In this document: positions 37,765 through 50,022 of the stretch, piece by piece
Layout: the number at the start of each line of letters is the position of its first letter
Position numbering within the stretch: the stretch's first letter is position 1
Origin: Formicarius rufipectus
Lineage: Eukaryota; Chordata; Aves; Passeriformes; Formicariidae
Length of the DNA: 64,000 bases
Direction: 5' to 3'
NCBI GenBank assembly: GCA_013399695.1
Contig: VXAU01002066.1
Span: 1-64,000, forward strand
Notes under the pieces: generated by a model
The model's database searches: none
What the model saw: the letters and a program-made list of their open reading frames with translations, nothing else
What the model was told of the DNA's origin: nothing
Position numbers and translations under genes: made by a program

Positions 37765-37874
37765 CTTTGTATGGATTTCTGGAATGCTTCAGATGATATC
37801 ATTTTTAAGTAGAAACAGCAATTTCACTTGAATCTACCGCATGGCATCCACTTCAGTGCTACAAGACTTTAAAG
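37765..37874 (+). other. Candidate host exon with start codon
   Basis: A T-run of ~17 and CTCCCCACAG form a strong 3' splice-site signal ending at 37764. The next 110 bp end at AAAG|GTACTG, a plausible 5' splice site. Within it, ATG at 37841 sits in a good initiation context (CCGCATGG) and opens 11 codons plus one base (MASTSVLQDFK) to the donor; an in-frame TGA lies upstream. This is the pattern of a 5' UTR exon carrying the start codon. I do not recognise the protein, and no second exon is identifiable in the window. Chance co-occurrence of these short signals is quite possible. Confidence 0.28.
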
Positions 37875-40025
37875 GTACTGCTGCCTTTTCAAATGTTTTG
37901 TCATATGTCCCCCCTAACTTCTTGAGTGTAATCTGTGACCTGGGAAAAAATTGTCCTTCCTCAAAGGTTACTGTAAAGACTTTCACTATTCTTCCTGTAT
38001 GACATTCACAGGCTCCTTTCTAGTCTAGAGACTAGACACAGAAAGAAATGGAAAAATGTATTTCAAAAAAAAAAAAAAAGGCTGGAATAAGCCTAACAGC
38101 TTGTCTGTGTTCCAGGAAATCTGGTAATTTGTGCCAAATCCTGCTTTAGTGGATGAGACTTTCCAGGTTTGGGGGCTGTGTTTGTGATACATTTTTTTCT
38201 CTTTTATAATATGTTGCATTCATACACAATATGTGCCTGTGTGCATTCATAGGGGGTGGATGGAACATGTGAACAATTCATTTTTATACAAAGTATAAAA
38301 TACAAAAGTATTATACATTATTTTAGTTATTATAGGTATAATTGTGACTGTAATATACTGTCTGATGCAGCAAGCAATAAGACTTGCAAGTGGATCTAGT
38401 ATTTTTTTTCTTCTCTTCCCTCAAATCAAAGTTTCCTCAGGACTGCACACAACAGGAGTAACTGGCAGAAATCCCTTTATTTTAACTAAATAGTTTATGA
38501 ACGTTTTTAAGCCTTTTTTTTTGTTTGTTTGTTTGTTTTTTTTTGTTTGTTTTTTTTTTTTAGATTCTTTACTATTTAAAAAAAATTATATGATCTGTTG
38601 CCATTTTCTTTGTGGGTCCACTTTTATGTGTGCACTCCATGACCTCTTATTGTTTGTTGACATAAAGATGAACTGTAATGGAACCCCCACCTTATTGTTT
38701 TTTCAAGTTTCCCAACATTGCCTCTAATACCCTAGCATTTTCTAACATTGTGCCTCATCCATAGTGCCTTCTATGATACCTTCTCTATATTAGTTATTTT
38801 GCCAGTGTGTTTTCATTCTGAAACTTAATAGTGGTCTATTAGAAGACATTTTGATATATGAGGACTGCATTGCATTTTTTTACCTTGAAATATTGAAAAG
38901 TTTGTCCAAACTCAGGTGAGATCAATGACTGAATTCCTGCTTATTTGAGCTGCTTCAGGATTTTCCCATAAAATATCCAAGGAGGATAGTTAGCATTTGA
39001 CATCCTGAGTATAAACTACTTTGGGAGAACTCCATGAAATATAACCCTCAGTTTTATTTAGACAAGTGATATATTGTGCATCACTTTCCACAATGATTTC
39101 TAAAATCTGTGTTTCATTCACATGAATATGTGAATATTCATATACATGAAGTATACAGTTGATAACAAAACTCACTGATTTACTCATGAAGTGATTCCAC
39201 GTTTTCAGTCTTCACCTCACCTTGCCCCGTTAGGTGCAATGCTAAGAGGATAAAATTGCTACTGTCTCTCAGCTTCTCCCTCTTAAAGCATAAGACTAGA
39301 TAAGTTCTTTCCTCTTTTAAGGTCTTTTGGGGAACAAAGTGTTTTTGCACTAAATACAGCTATTTTCTTTCCTCATGGAATATGGAGTTAAATGTTATTC
39401 TTAGAATACTGAATGTAAGTGAACAGTTTCTCAGCACAAAGAGATATATGATTTTCAGTTGGAGGTAGATCTACCTAATTCAGTTGGTAGATCCTCAAAC
39501 ATGCGTAATCAGAGGATCTATTTATTGCTGGATCTTGAATGTATCAAATTTTAACTGTTCTGAGTTCCAAATGAATATTTTATTGTGAGCTTTGCATGAT
39601 TCTGAACCTAACAGAAAATTGTTATTTAGTACGATACAGCTATATAGTATTATCTTCTTGTTTCAGTGGCCTCCTTTCAGAGGTGAGTTTCCCATTACCA
39701 AAGAGGTTGAAAAAACTCCAATGAAATAATGAGAAAATATTAGGTTAATTAAAATAGTTTTCACCCATTTCTTTGTACTCCATAAGAATTACTTTTAAAA
39801 AATAGAAGCAATTATGAATTCTTATGTATTCTGTTATATGCCACAACATAATAAAATATTGAATTATATTTTATCATTTTATTATTGTCCTGTTTTTAGT
39901 CATAGTTTTACAATTTCTTATATATTATATATTGCAATATACATATACAGACATATATTGGTATTTTTTGTTTCTGTTTTATTTATTCTTTGTCACTGAT
40001 TAGAAAGTGCAAGAAATCTATAAAA
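37875..40025. other. Unique AT-rich DNA, no further gene recognised
   Basis: Contains poly(A) at ~38066-38078 and a (TTTG)n/poly(T) tract at ~38515-38560. If 37765-37874 is an exon this would be intron. Confidence 0.4.
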
Positions 40026-40030
40026 TAATT

Positions 40031-40440
40031 TGTGCTGGTTTAGAGTTAAACGAGCAGGAGAAATGAATCCAACTAAGAGCGGGATTGCAAGTCAGAATAA
40101 CAATTTAATAAAAGATTACACAATACACTTATACAGAAGGAAAAAATTTGTTTGTGCCACAAAAACAGATGTACAGCCCAGCACAGCAGGGCATGAGCAG
40201 AATGGAGCTCACAAAACCCTGTGCTGAACATCACGTGGCCCCCCTGAGTTCAACGTAAGAAGAAAGGAAGAAACCTGCTGGTGAAAATGATGGTTGCAGT
40301 CNAACCTGAGGGGTTGGGTGTGCCTTAGACAGTTGCTGCAAATGGGCCATTGTGAGCAGTTAATGAGGAAAATGACATAGCGAGTTTAGAATACACACCC
40401 ACACAGCGAAAAACTGATCCTGGCTACTATAACCAGGATA
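40031..40440 (-). mobile_element. Shortened relative of the 31-kb LTR, minus strand
   Basis: The plus-strand ends are TGTGCTGGTTTAGAG and ATAACCAGGATA. A 5-bp repeat TAATT flanks it (40026-40030 and 40441-40445). Read on the minus strand it follows the 31-kb LTR: GATCAGTTTTTCGCTGTGTG, GGGTGTGTATTCTAAA, AACTGCTCACAATGGC, and TGTCTAAGGCACA. It then jumps to GACTGCAACCATCA, which in the 31-kb copy lies about 275 bp further on. So the GC-box/TATA segment is missing here. The terminal CA is mutated to TA. One ambiguous base lies at 40302. The minus-strand 3' part has a TTTTATTAAA stretch near the expected polyadenylation region. Confidence 0.85.
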
Positions 40441-40445
40441 TAATT

Positions 40446-41695
40446 ATAATGAGAGCCATATAATACATTTGTACTTAGATTTATAGAAATGCATGTGTGT
40501 GCTTATCTACATAAATATCTCTGTCAATTTTAAAGAATTTCCATGGAAAGTTGTAAATTACACTGGGTTCTCATGATAGTTGAAGTTGAACACATGCTGT
40601 GAGGTAAACAAGGTCTGTGAAGGATTTATGATTTCCCCACTGAAATGCTATTCACTACAAATATAAAGCAACAGGTAGCTAGATTTTCACTTAACTGGCA
40701 AATTACATTTTCACACCTCTCAGTCAGGCTATCCGTGTCCTTTCCTAAAATTCAAATTAATATTTTCACAGGTTATCTGTCTCAGCAGTTTGAATGTTTT
40801 TGCCTTTTATTTAACTGAAGGAACAGAATACTTACATGAAAAATCTGGAGCTTATTCTGGAGTAAGACCACACTTAGCAGTTGTATGCAATCCTGTGTAA
40901 TTAATGTTTATCTATCAGCAGTAGAAAGGTTTTACATACTCGGGCTCATACTGTGCAAAAGCCCTGGTCCTGTAGAAGAGTTTGAGTCAGAATAGTGTAT
41001 TAAAAGTGTTTGGTTTCCTAAGAATTAAAATGGCAAAAACCTAAACTTTAAGACCCACTCTATATATCCTCCTACAATTTATACTAAGATATCATGTCCT
41101 ATACTTCTTGGTGAATGGGGGGCTTTAAAAGAAGAAATAACCCAGACACACTTGTATACTTTCTGGTCATTGTTTTCTCAGTCTTGTCATTCATGTGGCA
41201 GCACTGACACTCAAGTGGACAAGTCTCTTTTATTTTTGCTCAGTGCCCAAAGGCAGAACATAAGTCTGTGGGGGGAAAAAAAAAAAAAAAGAGGAAGAAA
41301 AGAATAAATGAGACTTTTTTTGCTCAAGATCTTGGGTCAAATCAAGTTTCTAATCTTTTGACATTCTTGATATAAAGCAAAAATTCCTAGTTTAGTACTC
41401 TCTGCACAAAAAGCAGCTAAATGTTTCTTGCCAGGTTATGGACTCTTGCTCAAGGAAGGTACTTTGTTTTCATCACTGTGCCACATTTTATTTAATTGAA
41501 GCAAGAACAAGGCCTAAAAGAGTTAACTGAATTAGTAAAGTATCTTGATCTGTTAGAAAATTGCTAGATGCTTGTTCTGCCTCATGCCTGAAGGATAACT
41601 TGTCCCGTTTTATTTACTGGACCAAAACCTTAGAAGACTGCTAGGAGTGCTATACAATAAACCTACTGGTCATAAATCAGGGTAACATGGACATT
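40446..41695. other. Unique AT-rich DNA, no gene recognised
   Basis: Poly(A) at ~41275-41291; otherwise nothing classified. Confidence 0.45.
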
Positions 41696-42102
41696 TGAAT
41701 GAGGCTGGAAGGCCTTGACCCAAGGAGTTTTGCAAGCTTGACTAGCTAGGATGCCCAACAAAAAAAGGTGGAGAGGTCATGGTGAGAAAGAGGAGAAAAT
41801 GCCCCCTGAAGAGAGGCTGAAGGCCAGAAAGACCACCTAAAAACTGTGCCAAGAGAAGATTCTGGAAGGCTATGCCCCAAGCTCTGTCCAGAACTTATCA
41901 TACTCCTATGAGTATGATAATTAGATATCACAACTACATGAATATGTATGTTAAGATGTTGCAATCTCAAATGTCGACTGTATAAATTACCTGGTTTCTC
42001 ACTGAAACTTTGCAGCAGTGCAAACTGCTTCACTTCTCAACATTGGCAATAAATAACTGCTGCTTAAAGACCGAATTGTCTCTAGGCAGTTCGTTTATTT
42101 CA
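41696..42102 (+). mobile_element. LTR-like element, plus strand
   Basis: The right part has LTR features in order: an 11-bp hairpin (41895-41920), TGTATAAATTACC as TATA box (~41976), GCAATAAATAACTGC as polyadenylation signal (~42046-42060), and a GACCGAATTGTCTCTAGGCA R/U5-like segment ending TTATTTCA. The left end is uncertain; TGAATGAGG at 41696 gives TG...CA with CATT before and TATT after (3 of 4 matching). Alternatively, the TTTGGCATCATAATGAC directly after the end could be a degenerate primer-binding site, which would make it a 5' LTR with lost internal DNA. The minus frame of 95 residues across it is incidental. Confidence 0.55.
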
Positions 42103-42655
42103 TATTTTTTGGCATCATAATGACACAAGAAAAAATCAGAAATTGGCTTTGAAAATAGTGCCTTTAATTGTTCAAAGTTTTGTGTTATCTCTGTAGTGCT
42201 GCTATGATGAGAATATTGAACTTTCTTAAGAATACAGGTTGGTGAAGGAAATGTTATTTAAATTTCTAGTGTATCTTAAGAGAAGATTGAAATGTCTATG
42301 TGTCAAAAAAGTAATATTTTCACTTCAGTCAGATGGTCTTTAACAAATAGCATGGCAAGCAGACTCAGCATCGTCTACTTGTTTTTCTCCTTCTATATTT
42401 GTTACAATTATCTTAACTAAAAAGAACTAAAAAAAAAAGGTAACTCCAAAACAACAAATTACTTTTGTTAGATGGGGTAAAGAGTAATCTCTGCACTCAT
42501 CAGATCTCTTGCTGAGTTCTGACCTGTTACCAGAAGCAAACATGACAAAATCTAGGACAAGTAATATTGACTGGGAGTAAAGATTTAATAAATATGGGAT
42601 TAATGAGATCCTTACCACAAAATTGCATAAACTTTAGAAAGGTTGGTAACAAAAT

Positions 42656-42800
42656 AGAGGATTCAGAACAAAGCTACTGTAATGATTTGAGGTCAGGAAA
42701 ACATGTCTTATAATGAGAGGCTCAAGAAACTTCAATTGATTTTGTTTACCAAAGAGTAAGTTAAAGTGTTATTTGATCTTGGTCATTGCATAGCTACACG
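42656..42800 (+). mobile_element. Old CR1 LINE fragment, plus strand
   Basis: The sequence 'gctactgtaatgatttgagg', 'tataatgagaggctcaagaa' and 'caaagagtaagttaaagtg' followed by TTATTTGATCTTGG matches the CR1 region at the end of the reverse transcriptase and start of the 3' UTR in sense orientation. It is strongly diverged. Similarity fades after ~42800 and the true end may be later. Confidence 0.65.
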
Positions 42801-45800
42801 AAGAGTTTTTTGAATAGCTTTCATCAGAAATGCAATGGGATTCCATAATTTGAATTGTATCGATCAAGATGGGGTAAATTCTCAAAAGACATCCTAAGTA
42901 TCAAATGGATCCCATGAGACGAATATTGAAGCAAGAAAGGGGAGAAAGGAAGAATCCTACTTCAAAACACAAACAAACTGCATTGTATATATATAACAAA
43001 GGATTCAGCTAGACTCATAATAGCATATTCTCATTCCGAGATATATTATACACCTGTAGGTTAAAAACTACAATGTCATTCTGAAATTTTGTTTCTGTAG
43101 ACTGTATAAAACAGTAAAGAAAGTAATTTCTAGAAAGTAAGGTATTTTATTACTTCAAGCTCATGGCAAATGAGAAAGGATAGTTCTAAATGTCATCATC
43201 TCATTCATGAGGTGAGTTACCATTTTCACCAGCAATCTCTGATGTTTTATTATACCGTTTTTTGGAAAGATGGGTGAGGAGGAAAAAAAATACTTTGTCT
43301 ATTTGTCTTGGAGCCAGCTGGGATAATGCTGCTGCCTATAGAATGTATTATCCACAAAAACAGGATAATTTTTACGGTCCCACACCAGTTTCTAAATTTC
43401 ATAGGATCTGGAAATCACTGAGCTGCATGATGATGACCCTTTCAGTCTGAAGGGTAAATACTGAGATCAGTCATCCATGGGCAGTTTTTATCAACAAAGT
43501 TGTGGCATATGTATCATCTTTTTCCCAGGACAGCAGTCAGAAGTGTATTGGAGTCTTCTAGGGGATATAAGCTCCTATCCAATGTTAAGTCTCTTATCAG
43601 TTTATGAACTCCAACAAGTTATTATTGCTTTGCCCTACAAGCTTTTCAGAGTCCTGGATAAGCTTCATGGAGACTGCAAGTTTATGACCACAGTCCTTGT
43701 GATACCAATAAATCTCATCTCTCCACTGTCCAGGATAGGGACAAAGAAAGCATCCGTATTTTTCATTCTGTATGCATCTGAGTGTTTCTGCCTTATGACA
43801 GATGTTGATTACCCATTTCAGGTGTGACTCACCTAGATATTTTACAGCAGTCATGCAACACATGCTCCTTTAAGAGACACACCAAAGGTTATCATGGGTC
43901 CCACCTTCAGCTGGGCTGCCGAGAGGTGGCAAGGTTCACCAAAGAGCACAGCTTAGAGCAGCAGTATCATTTATGTTGATCATCACTTGATGTAACATGT
44001 ACAGGCATATTAAGGGGAAGGCATGGGGAGGTGATTCTAGGCAGAGTGAGAACAAGAAAGTCAGACTCTTCAGCTCCTGTTCTCACTGTCATCCAAAGAT
44101 GGGGTGATAGAGAAAGTGGCGAAGTGCATCAAGTCATGGGTGCCCAACTGGTACTAGTTCCATCAAAGTGCTCACAAATACTACCAGTAATCCAACATGC
44201 CTTCATGCTCCATTAGTCAAAAAATAGGTTTCGCTTCTTATTCTCCACTTAAACTTCTCACACATTTGCAACTCCTGTTTTCTTTTTTTTTTGGTAACAC
44301 ACAAGACTCTGCAAGCAGACTCCAATGCTTCCTGTGTCTGTAAGGATCAAGTTGAACTCTTTACACTGATATGGACATTTTTTTTCACATTTGTTACCCA
44401 CAGTCACTTTTCTTAAGAGCTGAAGAGCCTTATCCCAGCAGGAGATATGGTTCTGTAATGTTATTTTTTCTCTGTGCATGTTTTCCTCTCCTGCCTTTGT
44501 GCTTTTACATGTCACATAAAGTTCTGTCTTCTTTTCTCGGTCATAATAATCTTTTCCTAAAAGTACAGTTATTCCAAAGTGTTTTTTCCCTCCTACCCCA
44601 CTGTTGAGCTTTGGCTTCTTTCTTTGCCTCTTTGTACAAAAACAGCAAACAGGAGACATTCTGCTGTTGGTAAATGAAGTTCTTGAGAGAGAAAAGAAGA
44701 AAAGATAACTTTAAAATGTTTACCATCTTCTCTGCTTTGAACCACTTCATTTTCTGCATTATATTGCTACGCCCTTGAGTGGAGCTGGTTCTGAACTGTG
44801 CTTTGAAACTATTTTAAGGACAAACTTTAAAGATTTATTTATTTACTTACATATTAATTTACTTTCCCTGTCACCAGTACTTGAAAGGCAGCTCAAATTG
44901 TTCACATCTAGCATTACTTTGACACAAAGAATTTACTAAACATTAAATTTTAGTTTTTCTCGTCATGTAAAGTTGCTTAAATTGTACATTTAGGTCTACA
45001 ATTATGAAAGTTTACTTATGTAAAGGTGGTTAATGTACCCAGCTACAAGTATCTGAGGCTTATTTTTTTTTTGAGAGAAAATCTCTCATTTTTCCTGAGA
45101 AGATTATTATGTAGCAAAAAAAGTTCAGAATCCTTTCAGGCTGTGTAGAAGCTCTTCTTGTTTCTAAGGATAGAAACAGTTTCCTTTCCAATTAATATAA
45201 GGTTCAGGCCTACCGTGAATAATAGACCATATAGCAGTTAAGATCCAAGAAGGACATCAGAGAAGGAAGAATGTAACTAGAGAGGACAGTTGCTCCAAGG
45301 TTGTTTTAAAAATTTAAAAAAAAAATCTATTAGCGAATCATTAATATCTTAGATTCCATAACAACTGTGACTGAGCAAATTGGATCGTCTTGCTCTCTTT
45401 GCTGACTCAATCTGCATCTCTGCATCCTGCTGAGGAAAGGGCACACATGTGCACAGAATAACTCTTTCTTGTTATTTGCCTTGATGTAGGTAGAAAGAAA
45501 CTTGGAACAAAATATGAACAAATGGTGACAGTGTATCCTTTTTTTGCCACAAAGCTGCTAGCTTAGAGCTCTTTTTGGAAATTGGTCAGACTGTCTTCAA
45601 TGTTATAGAGTGGTGTTTTTTTGTGTTTTTTTGTGTTTTTTTTTTTTTTTTTTCCCACCCTGGCTACATTGAAAGTGGTATTCCTGAGCTCCACTGTTAC
45701 TTGAAAATTTGAGTGTCCCATGAAAATAAGTAGGAATCTACTCTAATAAGATGCTCTCAGAAATGCATTTCTGGCCTTTCTTTTTGCCAGCCATTTCCTG

Positions 45801-48570
45801 TTAAAAAGACTGAAAAATAAAAGTCATATATCAGATCTTGTGATACAAGTATTCAGTAACTAACATGTATATTCAGAAAAATCAGTTCAATGTTGAACAG
45901 ATTTTCAATCATGAACTACCTCCTATTCCTTTTCCTTTTTTTTATTTTTTGTTTTAATACTTTTTCATTGAATGTTGAGAGATTTGCAATGTTAATTCAT
46001 TATTTTGCACTTTTTTTTGGCATATGTCTGAGGAATATACAAAAATGTTTCTTTAAACATTTTTCTCTCTATTTTCATGACCACAGGAGTGTGCTGTTAT
46101 GTTCTTCTGTCACTGGTGATTGATAATAATGTTAACATATCCATTGTCTTTACTTGGTTGTCCACCTACATGATATGAAAATTATGCATATTTTGTTTAG
46201 ACAGTTATCTTTTCCTCATTGGAAAAAAAAAATCAAAAAGTTTGAACTGAACTTGTTGCTCTAAGGCAAGAAAATGAATGATTGGGTGGATGTAAAACAA
46301 TTGAAGAGATGTGTGTCCTCATATGTGTAATACGTTGTGATAGGAGCTGGAGTTGGGTGAGGACACACAATAGACAGTGAAAATGTGTTCTTTTATCTGG
46401 AGTATTTTTGCAACAACACGAACAGAAAGGTCTCTTAAAAAGCTGTACTAACAATTCAGAAAGTATGTGGTGCCCAAAGAACACTCAGATTTACCTCTTA
46501 TACCTTTTAGTAAAATGAAATAAAGGATATTTTGGGAATAAAAGTTTTGTCATTATACAAATAATGATGGGTATAAGCTCTTACAGTATAACAGTTCTGA
46601 AACCTGTCTATTGAATATTTCTCAATTTTCATGAATATTTTTGGTGAGAGGACAGCTTGCTTATTTCTGAGATCCTTTTTATACATTACAATAGCTTGGG
46701 AGATCCCTGACAATTTTTAGTGGTCTCCTGCCCCAGTTATTTTGCTACATTCTTTGGCTTGTTTTCCTTGTCATAGAAAACTATATGTTGTTGCTATCTC
46801 ATATATAAATTTTGAAGTAAATTTAGGAATTTTGATGGACAGAAAGTTTTCTTTAATTTTGTTAAAACCCACAGTTGTCTCATATCCACAGTTCACACCA
46901 TAAAAATGGATCTTTTTTCATTACAATGAAATTATTTAACTTAAATTTTAATATCTATAACTGAATACTTCTGAAATTAAAGCCTATGTTTAAGACAAGA
47001 ATACATCTAAACTGAAAAGCATTTAGAAAATTCAGAAAATATTATTAGTTTTTTTTTTCAGATAGCCTTTTGATACCTCTATTATAATTTTTCTTGTAGT
47101 CTGTGTGCTCAAACCTTGCACTGAGTTTTACGTGCATATGTATACTCCTCTAGAGTCAAGTTATGATCAAAGGTGATTTTGATCACCTTCAGATCCATCA
47201 TCTGTTTCTCTTTCTCATGACACAGAAGATGATTATGGTTCTGATTTACTTCTGTGATTAGACTTGCATTGACTACTTAGGTTACAACACCATTTTTCAG
47301 ACCAATTGAAATACCAGCTTCAGTCTATGTCTTCTGAAAATTCTACCCATTGTTACATTTTAAATCACTTAAATTTTCTCCTTCTGTATTTCAAATATTT
47401 ACCTTGCAAGTGCTGATAGTGACTTCCTAGCCTTTGTGTTTATTTTTAATTTATTTCACAATCTGCTAAACTTCCTTTGCTGCAGCTGTAAAATGCTGTT
47501 TGCTTAGACCATTACTCACCAATTTAGTTAACTTGCTCAAATAACTGGCATAATTAAAATTCCAAAAATCCTTAAACAATTATTAAAAATAAGTTTTAAC
47601 ATTTATCTAAACTAACTCTACAAACCACTAAGACAACAGCTGTTACCATAAGATATATGTTTTGCTTTTCTTGTCTTTTAGTTCTGAATACTTAACAAAA
47701 GACTAGGCCATTACAAATTAAAATTCCCAGAGAGTCTTGTCATGTCAATGAAAAATCAATCAGCTTTTGAAATGGATCATTAAGTATAAATTTTGTGAGA
47801 GTGATTAATAAGGGATACACTTAGAAACCAGCATTAGGACTTGTAGGAGAAATATCTTTTATACATGTGATTTCAGACAAAAAAGAAAAATGTTATTGTT
47901 AAACTAAAAAGTGAAAGCTGTTACTCTGTTCTAAAATATGTTTTTTCTTTTTAATCCACCCACTCCCTGCAAGCTTCTGCATGCTTTTCAAGGCATAACA
48001 AAAATATTCTTTCTAAGTACTTGGTACCTAACACAATGGAACTCAAATCTCAAGAATGAATACGAGTTTTCAGATTGTTGTACAGTAAAATGTTTACTTG
48101 CTATATGCATTCTTGCTTATGTGATGCAGAATAATATTACTTTTGAGAGTATGACATGAGGCCTCAGATTTGTACCACCACAATAGAATTTGTTGATCTA
48201 TTTTCACTAGAGAACAAAAAACATAAAGTACAGTTTTTATCTTTCTCCTCTGTCATCTTCATTTTCTTGTTCTTGCAAGTAGGAGACTCTTGCAATCCAG
48301 TCTTCCTCCTAGATGGTGCTTATAGTCATTTGAAGAAGTCTCACATTGTTGCATTAATTGATAATAACTAAACCAATGGTGTACAAAAAAATCATCCTTC
48401 TATCTTTTTTCTCCTGTGGGTTGTTTTTAAATATAAAAGCCTAAATAACGCATTTAGAAAGCACTTTAAATGAAACGATCCTGAGTTTTGAACAATCAGT
48501 GGGTTAAATGAAATGAATAAAAGCTCAAGATGTGTACCAGGTTTTAAAATTTAACCATTGCCTGTAAAAT
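42801..48570. other. Mostly unique DNA, no gene recognised
   Basis: There is a T-rich (TTTTTGTG)n tract at ~45614-45655. The stretch 43260-44660 is somewhat less AT-rich and carries longer frames: 116 codons at 43477-43827 plus, 88 at 43597-43863 minus and 133 at 44258-44659 minus. None shows a domain, a start context or splice signals I can support, and frames overlap on opposite strands. They are left unassigned. Confidence 0.4.
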
Positions 48571-48806
48571 AAACTTTAGGTTAGACATTGAGAAAGAAAT
48601 CACTGGAAGGGTTGTCAAGCGTTGAAACAGGCCGTCCAGGGTAGTGACAGAGTCACCATCTCTGAAAGTATTTAAAAGACATGCGACGTCTTTTAGATGT
48701 GGCACTTGGGGGATAGTTTAGTGGTGGACTTGGCAGTGTTAAGTTAATGGTTGTACTTTCATGATCATAAAGGTATTTTCCAACCTAAACTATTCTATGA
48801 TTGTAT
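48571..48806 (+). mobile_element. CR1 LINE 3' end, plus strand
   Basis: Sense-orientation CR1: AAACTTTAGGTTAGACATTG, 'gaagggttgtcaagcgttga', 'cagagtcaccatctctgaaa' and CCAACCTAAACTATTCTATG followed by ATTGTAT, the diagnostic CR1 3' terminal octamer tract. About 236 bp long. No clear target duplication was found, as is usual for CR1. Confidence 0.9.
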
Positions 48807-49567
48807 AGGAGGTGTTATAACATAGTGTAGGCCACTCTAAGATCTGAAAAATACCTGTAAGTTCTCAAGGTTTTGATCAGTCATACATAAAGTGCAACAG
48901 TCACATGTGGAGAGAGGCTGCTTGTTTTTCTGTTGCTTGTTTCTGCCACTGTTTTTTCTAAAGAAAAGTGATGGGGAATTAGAAACTGGAAGAGTTACAT
49001 TTTCTTCTGCAGAAGATCAAAATTATGACTACATTTCAAACATTTAACAGGCAAGAATGTTAACACGGCATATATTCTCTAATATTCACTACTGCATCTG
49101 TGCACTGTGGAAAAGAACAGTAGGTCTATGAAGCTGTGTAAAGGAATGTCCTAAAAGACCACCTCTCTACTGAAAAGTAATAAATGACAAAAAAAACCCC
49201 AAACAACTCTATTACAGATCCAACGTTTTATGTTATTCAGTTTATGCCACAATTTGCCTGAACTTAGAACTGCAAGTTCAGAATTAATATTTGTGTTTCT
49301 GAAGTATATGCTGTATAAAAGGCCAAACTCAGACTGTCTAAAGAAAAAGATTTTAAGGAAAAGAAAATAAGACTGTGCTGTAGTGAATAATGAGAATATG
49401 AGAAAAGAATGGAAATTCGATTACTTTCTGAATGTTAAATCTACAGTTACACTTTAATTGCTAAAGTAGAAGATGATATTTTGTAGACTGAAACTAGACA
49501 AGTTGTTGAAGAATTGTGCGGTTAAATGAAATTTTTTTGTTAATTTTTCATTGGAATCTATTTTCTC
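48807..49567. other. Unique AT-rich DNA, no gene recognised
   Basis: No gene, RNA or repeat family recognised. Confidence 0.45.
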
Positions 49568-49580
49568 AGCAAATTTTGGT

Positions 49581-50009
49581 TGTTGTTGTTGGCTGGACTT
49601 CGCAAACGAAGATCTTGGGATAAGCCTGTGCAATGGATTTTTTAGATGAGGCACAGTGTGTGTGGAACTGGCCCCACCCCCTTTACTCCTGAGGCTCATT
49701 TTGCCACGGCCGAGCACGCTCGGACAGTGACAGCGAGTTCCTCCAGGATTCGTACCAGCGTCCTCAGAGGAGGAGCCGGCTCCACAGGCGGGGGCCTACG
49801 CCACTCGGCCAACGCCCGCCGCCTCCCAAGTGTAACATACAAACAAACAGAAAAGCAATAATGTCAGGCTGTTGAGAAATCCTGGGAGCCCACGTGGGTC
49901 AGAGCACCAGGGGGAGACCTCGCCTTGTCCTCTCTGCCACCGAATGATACAAACGTGGCACTGCAGCCACGCCTGTAACACAAGCTGGGGCAGGCCCCAA
50001 AAGGTGGCA
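49581..50009 (-). mobile_element. Long tRNA-derived SINE, copy 2
   Basis: A 429-bp insertion bounded by a perfect 13-bp direct repeat AGCAAATTTTGGT (49568-49580 and 50010-50022). Minus-strand order: a ~190-bp head beginning TGCCACCTTTTGGGG; a tRNA-like part (~49733-49817) with A box TGGCCGAGTGG (49801-49811) and a B box with one mutation (GGTACGAATCC, 49746-49756); and a body ending GAAGTCCAGCCAACAACAACA. The last ~30 bp before the (CAA)n tail matches the RTE LINE 3' end at about 23 of 30 positions. The head contains CCCACGTGGG (49889-49898) and a CGTGGC/GCCACG stem (49954-49971). This is the cleanest copy and shows that head, tRNA part and tail moved as one unit. Confidence 0.9.
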
Positions 50010-50022
50010 AGCAAATTTTGGT

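Noticed and set aside
41746..42033. 95-codon minus frame
   Set aside because: Antisense to an LTR with TATA and polyadenylation signals; no domain.
43477..43863. Overlapping 116- and 88-codon frames on opposite strands
   Set aside because: Neither shows a recognisable motif; both cannot be coding, and local composition can explain them.
44258..44659. 133-codon minus-strand frame as a gene
   Set aside because: No domain, no splice signals, and overlapping frames on the other strand; composition (Lys, Cys, Gln) looks incidental.
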